Assembly: GCF_000829415.1 (NCBI RefSeq)
Contig: NZ_AP014637.1
Location: forward strand, 2,802,001-2,866,000
Length of the DNA: 64,000 nucleotides
Origin: Pseudomonas sp. StFLB209
Lineage (GTDB): Bacteria > Pseudomonadota > Gammaproteobacteria > Pseudomonadales > Pseudomonadaceae
Direction of reading: 5' to 3'
This document shows, piece by piece, positions 32,637 through 41,602 of this stretch; the first letter of the stretch is position 1; each line of letters begins with the position of its first letter. Under the pieces are notes generated by a model, which saw only the letters and a program-made list of their open reading frames with translations, was not told where the DNA came from and searched no databases. Both the position numbers and the translations under genes were made by a program.

Positions 32637-34051
32637 TGGCTGCCAACAACTCGCCAGAGCTGCAACAGATTGACCAGGTGGTGGCTGCCAGTGCCGCCAC
32701 TGCCGAGCTGTGGGCCACTTCGACCCCGGCCTTGCGCGCCGCACTGCTCGACGGCCTGGCCCAGGCTCTGGAAGCCCATCAGGCTGAATTGGTGGCCCTC
32801 GCCGATGCAGAAACCCATCTGGGCGCTGGTCGCCTTAATGGTGAAGTGGCACGTACAGCGTTCCAGTTGCGCGGTTTCGCCACTGAAGTGCGCAACGGCG
32901 TGCCTTACGCCGTTGTCGACGATGAGGCCATTGCCGGTGCGCCGCCTGCCGGTCGCCCACGCCTGACCCGGGTCAGTGAACCGCTGGGGCCGGTGGCGAT
33001 GTTTTCGGCCAGCAACTTCCCGTTTGCCTTCTCGGTACTCGGGGGCGATACCGCCTCGGCGCTGGCCGCCGGTTGCCCGGTAGTGGTCAAGGCCCACTCG
33101 GGCCACCCGCAACTGTCGCGGGCCGTGTTCGACATCGCCCAGGGTGTGCTCAAGGCGCAGAGTCTGCCAGCCGGCCTGATCGGCCTGGTCGATGGCGCCA
33201 GTCGCGCCGCTGGCACTTACCTGGTGCAGCATCCACAGATTGCTGCCGTGGCCTTCACCGGCTCGTTCGGTGGCGGGACCGCGCTGTGGCGTGCAGCCAA
33301 CGAACGGCCGGTGCCGGTGCCGTTCTTCGGCGAGCTGGGTTCGATCAATCCGCTGATCGCCTTGCCGCACGTGCTTGAGCGCGACGGCGAGAGCCTGGCC
33401 AAGACCCTGGCCGGTTCGATCACCATGGGCTGCGGTCAGTTCTGCACCAGCCCTGGCGTGATTGTGCTGCTGCCAGGGGCTGCCAGCGACCGTTTTGTCG
33501 ACCACCTGGCCACCGCACTGCAACCCCTGAGCACCCACGCCATGCTGACCGACGGCATGCGCAAGGGCTTCGAGCATGGCGTGGCGCAGCTTGAACAGGC
33601 GGCTGAAACCCGTGCGCTGTTCCAGCCTGCCGCCGACACCCAAGGCCCGGCTCCACGGCTGTTCGAAGTCAGCGGCCAGGCGTTTATCGACAACGTGCAT
33701 TTGCGTGAAGAAGTGTTTGGCCCTGCGGCTGTGGTGGTTCGCGCCGCTTCGGTAGAGCAGATCAATCAGGTACTGGAAGCCATCGGTGGCACCCTGACCG
33801 CTACCCTGTGGGGCTTCGAGCAGGCTGATGAACAGGCCCGCACTATCTACCGCACGGCACGCAAGATCGCCGGCCGGGTGCTGTTCGGCGGCGTGCCGAC
33901 CGGCGTGGCGGTCACCGCCGCGCAGCAGCATGGCGGGCCATGGCCAGCCTCAACCCAACCACAGACCACGTCCGTGGGCTATGCCGCACTCCAGCGCTTC
34001 CTGCGCCCGGTAGCGCTGCAGGATGCTCCGGCCTGGGTCGTGGGCAACTGA
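32633..34051 (+). CDS. Aldehyde dehydrogenase, 2,5-dioxovalerate/KGSA dehydrogenase-like
   Basis: This 472-residue dehydrogenase belongs to the NADP-type alpha-ketoglutarate semialdehyde (2,5-dioxopentanoate) group: SASNFPFAFSVLGGDTASAL (cofactor loop), the active-site Glu in FFGELGSINPL, the Cys in GCGQFCTSPG, and the ending GPWPASTQPQTTSVGYAALQ that is typical of this branch. In uronate and pentose oxidation such enzymes produce 2-ketoglutarate. Here it may act on the aldehyde released by the RraA-like aldolase. Two ATG codons in a row start it; the first overlaps the previous stop. Confidence 0.85.
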   Translation: MMAANNSPELQQIDQVVAASAATAELWATSTPALRAALLDGLAQALEAHQAELVALADAETHLGAGRLNGEVARTAFQLRGFATEVRNGVPYAVVDDEAIAGAPPAGRPRLTRVSEPLGPVAMFSASNFPFAFSVLGGDTASALAAGCPVVVKAHSGHPQLSRAVFDIAQGVLKAQSLPAGLIGLVDGASRAAGTYLVQHPQIAAVAFTGSFGGGTALWRAANERPVPVPFFGELGSINPLIALPHVLERDGESLAKTLAGSITMGCGQFCTSPGVIVLLPGAASDRFVDHLATALQPLSTHAMLTDGMRKGFEHGVAQLEQAAETRALFQPAADTQGPAPRLFEVSGQAFIDNVHLREEVFGPAAVVVRAASVEQINQVLEAIGGTLTATLWGFEQADEQARTIYRTARKIAGRVLFGGVPTGVAVTAAQQHGGPWPASTQPQTTSVGYAALQRFLRPVALQDAPAWVVGN

Positions 34052-34061
34052 GGGCGCGCTG

Positions 34062-34355
34062 ATGATGAAGCATCTGGTGATGTTCCGCCGCCTGCCGGGG
34101 CTGGACAGGAATCCTGAACGGGAAGCCGCGCTGGTTCAAGGCATGCGTGATCTCGAAAAGCAAATCGACTTCATCCGCGCCTGGCGCGTATCGGCCAACG
34201 AGCTGGATCGCCCGATCTGCTGGGACTACCTGCTCGAATCGAGTTTCGACGACGCCGCAGCGGTACAGCGTTATCTGCCTCACCCGGCGCATGTCGCGCT
34301 GGTCACGGAGTTGAAAACGTACTTCGAGTGGGCGGCCGTCGATTACACCGAGTAA
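34062..34355 (+). CDS. Dabb (stress-responsive A/B-barrel) domain protein
   Basis: This 97-residue protein fits the Dabb fold: MMKHLVMFRRL (first strand), EAALVQGMRDLEKQIDFIRA, WDYLLESSFDDAAAVQRYLP and HPAHVALVTELKTYF. Dabb proteins form dimeric ferredoxin-like barrels; a few have lyase or isomerase roles, most are uncharacterised. It lies ten bases after the semialdehyde dehydrogenase and ahead of a strong hairpin, so it is the last gene of the first half of the cluster. Confidence 0.85.
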   Translation: MMKHLVMFRRLPGLDRNPEREAALVQGMRDLEKQIDFIRAWRVSANELDRPICWDYLLESSFDDAAAVQRYLPHPAHVALVTELKTYFEWAAVDYTE

Positions 34356-34365
34356 AGTCGTTAAA

Positions 34366-34393
34366 CGCGTGCAGTGGCCTGTCACTGCACGCG
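34366..34393 (+). terminator. Perfect hairpin inside the catabolic cluster
   Basis: An 11-base stem (CGCGTGCAGTG/CACTGCACGCG) with loop GCCTGT lies just past the Dabb gene stop. It lacks a long T-run (CTTTGCG follows), so it may be a partial terminator or an mRNA processing and stability element separating the enzyme genes from the transporter gene. Confidence 0.5.
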
Positions 34394-34458
34394 CTTTGCG
34401 ACGGACACTACAACAACAATAACTGGCGCGTTACGCGTGCGCCGGACGGAGATCCGTT

Positions 34459-35745
34459 ATGCATAAGAAAAAGAATTACCGCTGGACGATCCTGACCATG
34501 TTGTTCATCGCCATGGTGATCAACTATGTGGATCGCGCGGCACTGTCCATCGCCATGCCCTTCATCACTCAGGAATACCACCTGACCCCGGCTGAAAAAG
34601 GCATGATCTTCAGTAGCTTCTTCTTCGGCTACGCGCTGTTCTGCTTCGTCGGCGGCTACCTGGCCGACCGCTACGGCCCCAAGCGTGTGCTGACGTACGC
34701 CATGAGCTTCTGGTCGGTGTTGTGCGGCACCACGGCGCTGGCCTTCAACTTCTGGTCGCTGCTGATCGTCCGTGCCCTGTTCGGCGTGGGTGAAGGCCCG
34801 GTGTCGACCACCGCCAACAAGGCCGTCAACAGCTGGTTTCCGATCAAGGAGCGGGCCCGTGCCATCGGTATCAACCAGGCGGGCGGCCCGTTGGGCGGCG
34901 CCCTGGCCGGTCCCATCGTCGGTTTCCTGGCCCTGTGGCTGGGCTGGCGCGCAGCGTTTGTGATCATCGCTGCCGTTGGTGTGGTCTGGGCCATCTGCTG
35001 GTATCGCATGGCGACTTCGACCCCGGTCGAGCACCCGAAGGTGTCGCCCGAAGAGCTGGCCGAGATCAACTTCGAGCGTGAAGTGCCGGTCACCACCACC
35101 GAGAATGCGCCGCGTACCCCCGTGATGGAAATCATCTTCCAGCGTTCGGTGCTGGTCACCGGGATCTCGCTGTTTTGCTACAACTACATTCTGTACTTTT
35201 TCATGACCTGGTTTCCCAGCTACCTGATTGACGCCAAGGGCATCGACCTGAAATCCATGAGCATCGTCACCGCATTGCCCTGGCTGGTGGGCACCCTGGG
35301 CTTCCTGGCCGGTGGCGTGCTGATCGACACCATCTACAAACGCACCAAAAAACGCCTGTTCTCGCGCAAAGTGGTGCTGGTCACCTGCCTGCTGATCGCG
35401 GCCTGCTGCATCGGCCTGACCGGTCAGGTGGATGGCGTGACCCAGTGCGTGATCGTAATGACCGTCGCCGTGGGCTTTTTGATGCTCACCGCGCCAGCCT
35501 ATTGGTCGCTGATCCAGGACGCCGTGCCTGATCATCAGGTCGGCACCGCGGGCGGCTTCATGCACGGCCTGGCCAACCTGTCCGGCATCGTCGCCCCGAC
35601 CGCCACCGGCTTCATCATCCAATCGTCCGGCACCTACTCCAGCGGCTTCGCTCTGGCCGGTGCGCTGGGCATCGTCGGCGCGCTGATCGTGGCGCTGTTT
35701 GTCGGTGAAGCGAAGAACAAAACAGCGGCCCTGTCGCCAGCCTGA
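34459..35745 (+). CDS. MFS transporter, anion:cation symporter type
   Basis: This 428-residue inner-membrane transporter has about 12 helices and the ACS-family pattern: NYVDRAALSIAMPFI in helix 1, the loop motif GGYLADRYGPKRVL, and AFGVGEGPVSTTANKAV-like helix 4 (LFGVGEGPVSTTANKAVNSW). The closest known functions are glucarate, galactonate and other hexonate or hexarate uptake. Its place between sugar-acid enzymes supports import of an acidic sugar by proton symport. The substrate is not known. Confidence 0.85.
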   Translation: MHKKKNYRWTILTMLFIAMVINYVDRAALSIAMPFITQEYHLTPAEKGMIFSSFFFGYALFCFVGGYLADRYGPKRVLTYAMSFWSVLCGTTALAFNFWSLLIVRALFGVGEGPVSTTANKAVNSWFPIKERARAIGINQAGGPLGGALAGPIVGFLALWLGWRAAFVIIAAVGVVWAICWYRMATSTPVEHPKVSPEELAEINFEREVPVTTTENAPRTPVMEIIFQRSVLVTGISLFCYNYILYFFMTWFPSYLIDAKGIDLKSMSIVTALPWLVGTLGFLAGGVLIDTIYKRTKKRLFSRKVVLVTCLLIAACCIGLTGQVDGVTQCVIVMTVAVGFLMLTAPAYWSLIQDAVPDHQVGTAGGFMHGLANLSGIVAPTATGFIIQSSGTYSSGFALAGALGIVGALIVALFVGEAKNKTAALSPA

Positions 35746-35775
35746 CACCGTCTAACGAAATATAAGGAGGCTGCC

Positions 35776-36597
35776 ATGCAGACCCTGCTCATCACTGGCG
35801 CCGCCGGCATCGTCGGCACCGCTCTTCGTCCACTGTTGCGCAAGGACTACGCGCTGCGCCTGTTCGATCGTTTGCCGATCACCGATCTGGCCGACAACGA
35901 AACCGGCTTCGTCGGCGACCTGACCCGCACCCAGGACCTGGTGGAAGCGGTCAAAGGGGTCGATGCAGTGCTGCACCTGGCCTGCGCGCATGGCACTGAC
36001 ATTCGCTACGACAGCACCGTCAAACCCAACTACGACGCCACCCTGCAGTTGCTTGAAGCTGCCGCCGCTGCGCAGGTCAAGCGGTTCATCTTCGCCAGCA
36101 GCCATCACGTGCTGGGCCAGTACCCGTCCGATGCCCATGAGGTCTACGACGATCTGCCCATCGCGCCGGACAGCTACTACGCGATCAGCAAGGTGTTTGG
36201 TGAAGCCGCCTGCGCCACGTATGCACAGCGCACCGGCATGGGCGCCCTGGTGATCCGCATCGGCAACGCCGACCCGCGTGTCAGCGATGCCCGCCGTTTG
36301 CGGCTGTGGACCAGCGCCCGGGACCTGGAGCAACTGGTGCGCATCGGTCTGGAACATCCGGCCATCAACTACGACGTGGTCTACGGCGTGTCGGAGTGCC
36401 CACAGGCGTTCTTCAGCAATCATCACGCGCGTTCGCTGGGCTACCGGCCACAGGACAACGCCCAGGACTTCCTGGCAGCGAACTTTCTCGCCTTCGACGC
36501 CATGGACGCCGGAACCTCGGGCCGTCAGTTCCTGGGTGGTGCCTACGCGGTCAGTCCGCTGGTCAGTGTGTTGTCCGGTTCTGGAGAGGCCCAATGA
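35776..36597 (+). CDS. NAD-dependent epimerase/dehydratase, uronate dehydrogenase-like
   Basis: This 273-residue short-chain enzyme has the Rossmann motif TGAAGIVG at residues 7-14 and the catalytic SYYAISKVFGE (Tyr-x-x-x-Lys) near residue 136. Further landmarks are VLHLACAHGTD and HHVLGQYPSD. Length and motifs fit uronate dehydrogenases (Udh), which oxidise galacturonate or glucuronate to the aldarolactone with NAD+. In this cluster it would make a lactone, which could also be the regulator ligand. It overlaps the next gene by four bases. Confidence 0.8.
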   Translation: MQTLLITGAAGIVGTALRPLLRKDYALRLFDRLPITDLADNETGFVGDLTRTQDLVEAVKGVDAVLHLACAHGTDIRYDSTVKPNYDATLQLLEAAAAAQVKRFIFASSHHVLGQYPSDAHEVYDDLPIAPDSYYAISKVFGEAACATYAQRTGMGALVIRIGNADPRVSDARRLRLWTSARDLEQLVRIGLEHPAINYDVVYGVSECPQAFFSNHHARSLGYRPQDNAQDFLAANFLAFDAMDAGTSGRQFLGGAYAVSPLVSVLSGSGEAQ

Positions 36598-37685
36598 TCA
36601 TTCGCAAGATCGAAACCTTCATCGTCGAAATTCCCTTCGTTGATGGAGGTAAAGGCAAGGGCATCACCCCGACCACCTGGCACACCCTGGAAAACGTGCT
36701 GGTGCGTATCGAAGACGATCAGGGCCATGTGGGCTGGGGCGAGGCGTTTGGTTACTTCACCGCTGATGCCACCAAGGCGACCATCGACCGGCTGATCGCG
36801 CCGGTGCTGGTCGGCCAAACCATCACTGACATCCCGGCCTGGAACCTCAAGACCCAGCAGCAATTGCACCTGTTCGGCCGCTACGGCGTAACCACCTTCG
36901 CGATCTCCGGCGTGGACATCGCGCTGTGGGACCTCGCCGCGCAGCGCCAAGACGTGCCGCTGCACCAGCTGTTCAGCGAGCAGCCGCGCAAGCAGATCCA
37001 GGCCTACGCCAGTCTGGTGCGCTATGCCGACAACGCAGTGGCTCCCGCGATCTGCGAAAAGGCCCTGGACATGGGCTTCACGGACATCAAGCTGCATGAG
37101 GTCACGCTGCCGCAAATCGCCGCCTGCCGCAGCGCAATCGGCGATCAGGTGCCGCTGGCCACCGACGTCAATTGCAGTTGGTCGGTGGATGACACCCGCG
37201 CCTGGCTGCCGGCCCTGCGCGACCTGAACCTGGCCTGGCTGGAAGAGCCGATCTTTCCGCCGGAAGACTTCGCCACCCTTAACAGCTTCCGTGGCCAGGG
37301 TGTCGCACTGTCGGCCGGGGAAAACTGGTGCACCGCCGTGCAGTTCGAAAACGCCCTCAAGGCCGGCGCCGTGGATTCGATCCAGCCCAGCGTGACCAAG
37401 GTCGGCGGCATCAGCGAATGCCTGCGCATCGCCCGCCTGGCCGAGCAGTACGACACCCCGGTGTTGCCGCATTGCCCGTACTTCGGCCCGGGTTTTCTGG
37501 CCAGCCTGCACCTGGCCTCCGCGCAGCCGAGTGTGGCGCAGATCGAGTACCTGTTTGTCGAGCCGCAAGGTTGGCTGTACGACATCGAAGGCATTCGCAA
37601 CGGGCGTCTGTTCGACATTCCGCAGGCCGCGGGGCTGGGCCAGCAGATCGACATGGACGTTTTCCAGCGGTTCCGGCGCGCCTGA
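36594..37685 (+). CDS. Enolase-superfamily enzyme (mandelate racemase/MLE family)
   Basis: This 363-residue protein has the enolase-superfamily cap domain (residues 1-125) and barrel. Metal ligands are Asp191 (ATDVNCSW), Glu217 (WLEEPIFP) and Glu243 (SAGENW). The catalytic candidates are Lys166-x-His168 on the second strand (DIKLHEV), Lys269 (VTKVGG) and His293 (LPHCPYFG). The Asp that usually pairs with the His, expected at QPD, is Ser266 here, and the usual K-x-K is K-x-H. It is thus a divergent member, probably an acid-sugar dehydratase or lactone cycloisomerase, acting after the uronate-dehydrogenase-like enzyme. Confidence 0.82.
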   Translation: MIIRKIETFIVEIPFVDGGKGKGITPTTWHTLENVLVRIEDDQGHVGWGEAFGYFTADATKATIDRLIAPVLVGQTITDIPAWNLKTQQQLHLFGRYGVTTFAISGVDIALWDLAAQRQDVPLHQLFSEQPRKQIQAYASLVRYADNAVAPAICEKALDMGFTDIKLHEVTLPQIAACRSAIGDQVPLATDVNCSWSVDDTRAWLPALRDLNLAWLEEPIFPPEDFATLNSFRGQGVALSAGENWCTAVQFENALKAGAVDSIQPSVTKVGGISECLRIARLAEQYDTPVLPHCPYFGPGFLASLHLASAQPSVAQIEYLFVEPQGWLYDIEGIRNGRLFDIPQAAGLGQQIDMDVFQRFRRA

Positions 37686-37703
37686 TTAAAGAGGGGAAAG
37701 GTC

Positions 37704-38597
37704 ATGGCCCAAGCTGAAGTGATCCTGCACAACGAGTACCTGACCCTGCACCTGCTGCCCGAATCCGGTGGCCGGGTAGGGCGCCTGCTGGTGCGCAAGC
37801 ATGGCCTGGACGTGTTCAAGCCGATTGACGCCAGCCTGCCGTTTGACCCGCTGAACTGGCCGCGTGGCGGCATTTACCCGCTGATTCCGTATTCCAACCG
37901 GATCGCTGATGCCACGCTGAACTTTGCAGGTGAGCGTCATACGCTGCCGGTCCACCCCGACGCCATGCCGCACACCTTGCATGGCGTCAGCCATACCCTG
38001 GCCTGGACCGTCGAGTCGGCGTCCGACACCACCGCAGTGCTGAGTCTGCAATACAGTGGCGCGCACTGGCCTTGGCCAATTCGCGCCGAACAACACTTCG
38101 AACTGCGCGGCGCAGAGCTGGCGATCAAGCTGGTACTGATCAACAACGGCGCAACGCCGATGCCGGGCGGCATGGGGCTGCACCCCTACCTCAATGCTTA
38201 TCCACAGATGCAGGTGGCCTTTAACAGCCAGCGCCAGTGGGCGATCACGCCGGACTACCTCGCCAGTGGGGCATTTACCCAAGGGCAAGAACGTCGCTCG
38301 ATCACCCCGCAGGATTGGGCCACGCAAACCTGGGCCGATTATCTGTCGCAATGGGGGGGTGAGGCGTCGGTGAGTTATCCACAAGGCCAGCTGAGCATCA
38401 AGGCTGGCAGTGAGCTCGATCACTTGGTGGTGTTCGGCCCGGCGGGTGTCGATTACCTGTGTCTGGAACCGGTTTCGCACTTGGCCAATGGCTTTAATCT
38501 GGCTGCAAGGCTGGGGCATGAAAGCACCGGCACCCAGGTGATTACACCGGGTGAGAACTTCAGCAGTCAGGTCTGTTTTCAATGGACGGATCGTTGA
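37704..38597 (+). CDS. Aldose 1-epimerase (mutarotase) family protein
   Basis: This 297-residue protein has the galactose-mutarotase fold: NEYLTLHLLPESGGRVGRLL, YPLIPYSNRIADATLNF with the conserved Asn-Arg, PHTLHGVSHTLAW with the catalytic His, and GMGLHPYLNAYP. It interconverts anomers of an aldose or uronate, fitting supply of the ring form for the dehydrogenase. It is the last enzyme gene of the cluster, followed by a strong hairpin before the porin gene. Confidence 0.85.
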   Translation: MAQAEVILHNEYLTLHLLPESGGRVGRLLVRKHGLDVFKPIDASLPFDPLNWPRGGIYPLIPYSNRIADATLNFAGERHTLPVHPDAMPHTLHGVSHTLAWTVESASDTTAVLSLQYSGAHWPWPIRAEQHFELRGAELAIKLVLINNGATPMPGGMGLHPYLNAYPQMQVAFNSQRQWAITPDYLASGAFTQGQERRSITPQDWATQTWADYLSQWGGEASVSYPQGQLSIKAGSELDHLVVFGPAGVDYLCLEPVSHLANGFNLAARLGHESTGTQVITPGENFSSQVCFQWTDR

Positions 38598-38614
38598 GCA
38601 GAGGCTTGGCAGCA

Positions 38615-38647
38615 AGCTGCCTCCCAGCGGATTCGTGGGAGGCAGCT
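38615..38647 (+). terminator. REP-like hairpin after the aldose epimerase gene
   Basis: A perfect 11-base stem (AGCTGCCTCCC/GGGAGGCAGCT) with an 11-base loop, 18 bases past the stop codon, typical of Pseudomonas REP terminators. The following bases to 38794 hold only the porin leader. Confidence 0.6.
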
Positions 38648-38794
38648 CTGCCCGCGAACGCAGTGCAAAGCACTGCCAATAATCCCTGATCCACCCCAGG
38701 TAACAACCCTCATCACAACGCCCAACAGTCAGGGGCGGCGGTTTCGCTCGCCTTGAACAACGCTGTCCACCACAACTAAAGAAGAATAAAAAAC

Positions 38795-40063
38795 ATGAAC
38801 AACACGCATAAAAAACTGCACCTTGCGCCACTCACTCTGGCCATCGCCAGCCTGCCCCTGAGCGCCCACGCCGACTTCATCAGCGACAGCAAAGCCTCGA
38901 TCACCGCACGCAACTTCTACTACAACCACGACTTGCGCGACTCCACCAAACCGGCGCAATCGAAAATTGAAGAGTGGGCCCAAGGCTTTATTTTCAAGGC
39001 GCAATCGGGCTACACCGAAGGCTTTATCGGCTTTGGCGTCGACGTATACGCAGGTCTTGGCCTGAAACTCGACTCCTCGCCGTCGCGCAGCGGCTCGGCG
39101 TTACTGCCCGGCGCCTACAAGCATGCCGGCCAGGCGCGTAACGCCGACCCGCGCTCGGTGGACGAATACTCCGAAGCCACTGCAGCGGTGAAGATGAAGA
39201 TCTCCAAAAGCGAACTGAAAGTCGGTGGCCTGTTTCCCAAACTGCCGATTCTTCAGGCCGGCGATGCGCGGCTGCTGCCGCAGTTCTTCGAAGGCGCGAT
39301 GCTCAGCGTGCGCGAGTTCGACAACCTCGACTTTGACCTGGGCAGCGTCAACCGGGTGAACTACCGCGAGTTCGCTGGCGCGCGCAAGATTCAGGTCGGC
39401 AACTACTGGACCGTCGAGAGCGAGCGCTTCACCTACGGCGGCGCGACCTGGCGCATCACCCCGGACGCCTCGGTCGGCGTCTGGCAAGGCGAGCTCAAGG
39501 ATGTGTATCAGCAGAGCCTGATCACTAGCACCCTCAACAAGCAACTCGGTGACTGGAAACTCGGTGCCCAGCTCAACTACATGTACACCCGTGAAGCGGG
39601 CGAAGAAATGGCCGGCAAGCTCGACAGCCGCATGCCCTCGGCCATGCTTTCGGCAGGCCTCGGCCCGCAGACGTTCCGCCTCGGCTACCAGTACAACGCC
39701 GGTGGCAGCGCCTTGCCATTCATGCACGACACCGACCTGCCAGCGGCGGCCAACGCCGTCCAGGTGCTGCGTTTTGACCGCGCTGACGAACGCTCCTGGC
39801 AGGCCCGCTACGACTTCGACTTTGCCGGCGTAGGCGTGCCTGGCCTGGTGGCCATGGCCCGTTATGTTCATGGCGACAACTTCAAATACCAGGGCCGCGA
39901 CGCCGAGGAATGGGAGCGTAATATCGACCTGACTTACACCGTGCAGAGCGGCACGTTCAAAAATGTCAGTTTCAGGCTGCGCAATGTGGAACTGGTGGGT
40001 GACGTGACCGGACGGCGCGATGAGAACCGCTTTATTGTTTCGTATACATTGCCGTTGTTGTAA
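38795..40063 (+). CDS. OprD-family outer-membrane porin
   Basis: This 422-residue porin has a signal peptide ending LPLSAHA, the OprD start DFISDSKASITARNFYYNHD, GFIGFGVDVYAGLGLKLDSS, and an ending RFIVSYTLPLL. OprD porins take up small acidic or basic nutrients; the OpdK/OccK branch prefers carboxylates. Its place at the end of a sugar-acid cluster suggests entry of the acidic sugar substrate through the outer membrane. Confidence 0.9.
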   Translation: MNNTHKKLHLAPLTLAIASLPLSAHADFISDSKASITARNFYYNHDLRDSTKPAQSKIEEWAQGFIFKAQSGYTEGFIGFGVDVYAGLGLKLDSSPSRSGSALLPGAYKHAGQARNADPRSVDEYSEATAAVKMKISKSELKVGGLFPKLPILQAGDARLLPQFFEGAMLSVREFDNLDFDLGSVNRVNYREFAGARKIQVGNYWTVESERFTYGGATWRITPDASVGVWQGELKDVYQQSLITSTLNKQLGDWKLGAQLNYMYTREAGEEMAGKLDSRMPSAMLSAGLGPQTFRLGYQYNAGGSALPFMHDTDLPAAANAVQVLRFDRADERSWQARYDFDFAGVGVPGLVAMARYVHGDNFKYQGRDAEEWERNIDLTYTVQSGTFKNVSFRLRNVELVGDVTGRRDENRFIVSYTLPLL

Positions 40064-40093
40064 TTCTGTCAGGTTGTGAGCAAACCCCGTAGG

Positions 40094-40126
40094 CGCTTTA
40101 GCGGCGAAAGCATCGCCGCTAAAGCG
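40094..40126. repeat. REP palindrome downstream of oprD
   Basis: CGCTTTAGCGGCGA-AAGCA-TCGCCGCTAAAGCG is a perfect 14-base stem with a five-base loop, about 30 bases past the porin stop. It may act as terminator. Confidence 0.75.
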
Positions 40127-40193
40127 GCTGTCACGGTGGAATAATGGCGTCGTGTTAACCTGCGCACTTTCCCATCCTGCGCAGTCCCGAGCC

Positions 40194-40814
40194 ATGCCCC
40201 TCGCCGATAACCTCATCGCCTTCACCCTCGCTGCCACCCTGTTGACCATCACCCCCGGCCTGGACACCGCGCTGATCCTGCGCACCGCCGCCGTTGAGGG
40301 CAAACAGCAAGCTTTGCGCGCTGCGCTCGGCATCAATGTGGGCTGCTTGCTGTGGGGCGCGGCCGTGGCCTTCGGTCTCGGCGCGCTGATCGCGGTGTCG
40401 GAGCTGGCCTACAACATCCTCAAATACTGCGGCGCGGCCTATCTGTGTTGGCTGGGCGCGAACATGCTGCTGCGCCCGCGCACGCACATTGCGCCGGCCG
40501 CCAGCGAGGGCGGCAAGCAGACCAACTGGTTCCTCAAGGGCCTGCTGGGCAACCTGCTCAACCCCAAAATCGGCGTGTTCTACGTGTCGTTTCTGCCGCA
40601 GTTCATCCCCCAGGGCGAGCCGCTGGTGGCCTGGACCTTCGGCCTGGTGGGCATTCATGTGGTGCTGGGGCTGGTCTGGTCGCTGAGCCTGATCGGCGCG
40701 ACCCAGCCGCTGGCCGGGGTGCTGCGCAAGCCGGCGGTGATCAAGTGGATGGACCGCACCACCGGGGTGATCTTCATGCTGTTTGCGGCGCGGTTGGCGT
40801 TCAGCAAACGCTGA
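40194..40814 (+). CDS. LysE/RhtB-family amino-acid exporter
   Basis: This 206-residue inner-membrane protein has about six helices and the family pattern LTITPGLDTALILRTAAVEG near the N-terminus, LGINVGCLLWG, YLCWLGANML, and GLLGNLLNPKIGVFYVSFLP. Members export amino acids or homoserine lactone-like compounds. The start at 40194 is the first ATG fitting the family. The convergent DUF1963 gene ends seven bases away. Confidence 0.88.
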   Translation: MPLADNLIAFTLAATLLTITPGLDTALILRTAAVEGKQQALRAALGINVGCLLWGAAVAFGLGALIAVSELAYNILKYCGAAYLCWLGANMLLRPRTHIAPAASEGGKQTNWFLKGLLGNLLNPKIGVFYVSFLPQFIPQGEPLVAWTFGLVGIHVVLGLVWSLSLIGATQPLAGVLRKPAVIKWMDRTTGVIFMLFAARLAFSKR

Positions 40815-40820
40815 TGCAGC

Positions 40821-41513
40821 TTAGTGAAAGTCGTAGTACAGAAACCACTCACCGGTGGTCTTGTGCTTCCAGAACATCAGGCTGCCGTTGTCGATCACGT
40901 TGAGCTGGATTTTGTCGTCGGTTGAGATCTGGAACACGAACTCGTAGTCGTCGCCCGGATCGATACCCGACTGGCAGAACGAGGGGTAACCGCCGATCTT
41001 GTGGTCGTAGGTGTGGTCAATCAGGTCGTAGTAGCTCTCGATCACCCCGTCGTCTTCCAGCTTGAGCACTTCAAGCTCCAGCGCTCTGGGTACGCCGCCA
41101 CCATCCCAGAGCGGGTAGTCAGCCTCCACCAGAGTGGCCTTGAGCGCAAATGGCTTGAGAAAGGTGTCGACACTCAGGTCTTTGCGCACCAGTTGATCGT
41201 CTGCGGTGTATTCGCGGATCAGCCAGTTCTCGCCCATGGGCTCTTCGCCGTCGGGGAAAGGCTCGCTGATGAACACCGTCATGACGTTCACGCCGTCCAG
41301 CAGCGGGCTGACGTAGGGCAGGGCCGGCAGGTAGAACTGCGCATAGGGAATCAGCGGCTGGCCGGCGGCATTGGTGGGGATCTGTTCATCGGGCCGGTAA
41401 AGAAAGACCTTGCCCAGCCAGCTTTCTTGCAGCGAATCGGTCGGGCGAAAGCCGCCGGCTTCGAATCGGGTCGCCGGTTTTGCCAACTGGCGTTTGATGT
41501 CCTGGATGTCCAT
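40821..41513 (-). CDS. DUF1963 (YwqG-like) protein
   Basis: This 230-residue protein of the DUF1963 family begins MDIQDIKRQLAKPATRFEAG. It contains SWLGKVFLYRPDEQIPTNAA, LIPYAQFYLPALPYVSPLL, IGGYPSFCQSGIDPG and YEFVFQISTDDKIQLNVIDN, the last three being the recognisable parts of the family core (G-G-x-P-x-F-x-Q). Function is unknown; it appears cytoplasmic without signal peptide or membrane helices. Confidence 0.8.
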   Translation of the reverse strand: MDIQDIKRQLAKPATRFEAGGFRPTDSLQESWLGKVFLYRPDEQIPTNAAGQPLIPYAQFYLPALPYVSPLLDGVNVMTVFISEPFPDGEEPMGENWLIREYTADDQLVRKDLSVDTFLKPFALKATLVEADYPLWDGGGVPRALELEVLKLEDDGVIESYYDLIDHTYDHKIGGYPSFCQSGIDPGDDYEFVFQISTDDKIQLNVIDNGSLMFWKHKTTGEWFLYYDFH

Positions 41514-41551
41514 GCTGATTCCTTGTGTGTCTGTGCCCCGATAGGAACCGT

Positions 41552-41602
41552 GTGAGCGGCGAAGGTTCGCCCTGCCGTTCGCCGCTGAAGCGGTTGCTAC
41601 GT
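41552..41602. repeat. REP-like palindrome
   Basis: GCGGCGAA (41556-41563) and TTCGCCGC (41578-41585) form a perfect 8-base stem, with GAAGCGGTTGCTAC following as in other Pseudomonas REPs. It abuts the DUF6124 gene stop. Confidence 0.65.

Noticed and set aside
32603..33931. Minus-strand open frame opposite the semialdehyde dehydrogenase
   Set aside because: No domain, and the plus-strand enzyme has intact active-site Glu and Cys.
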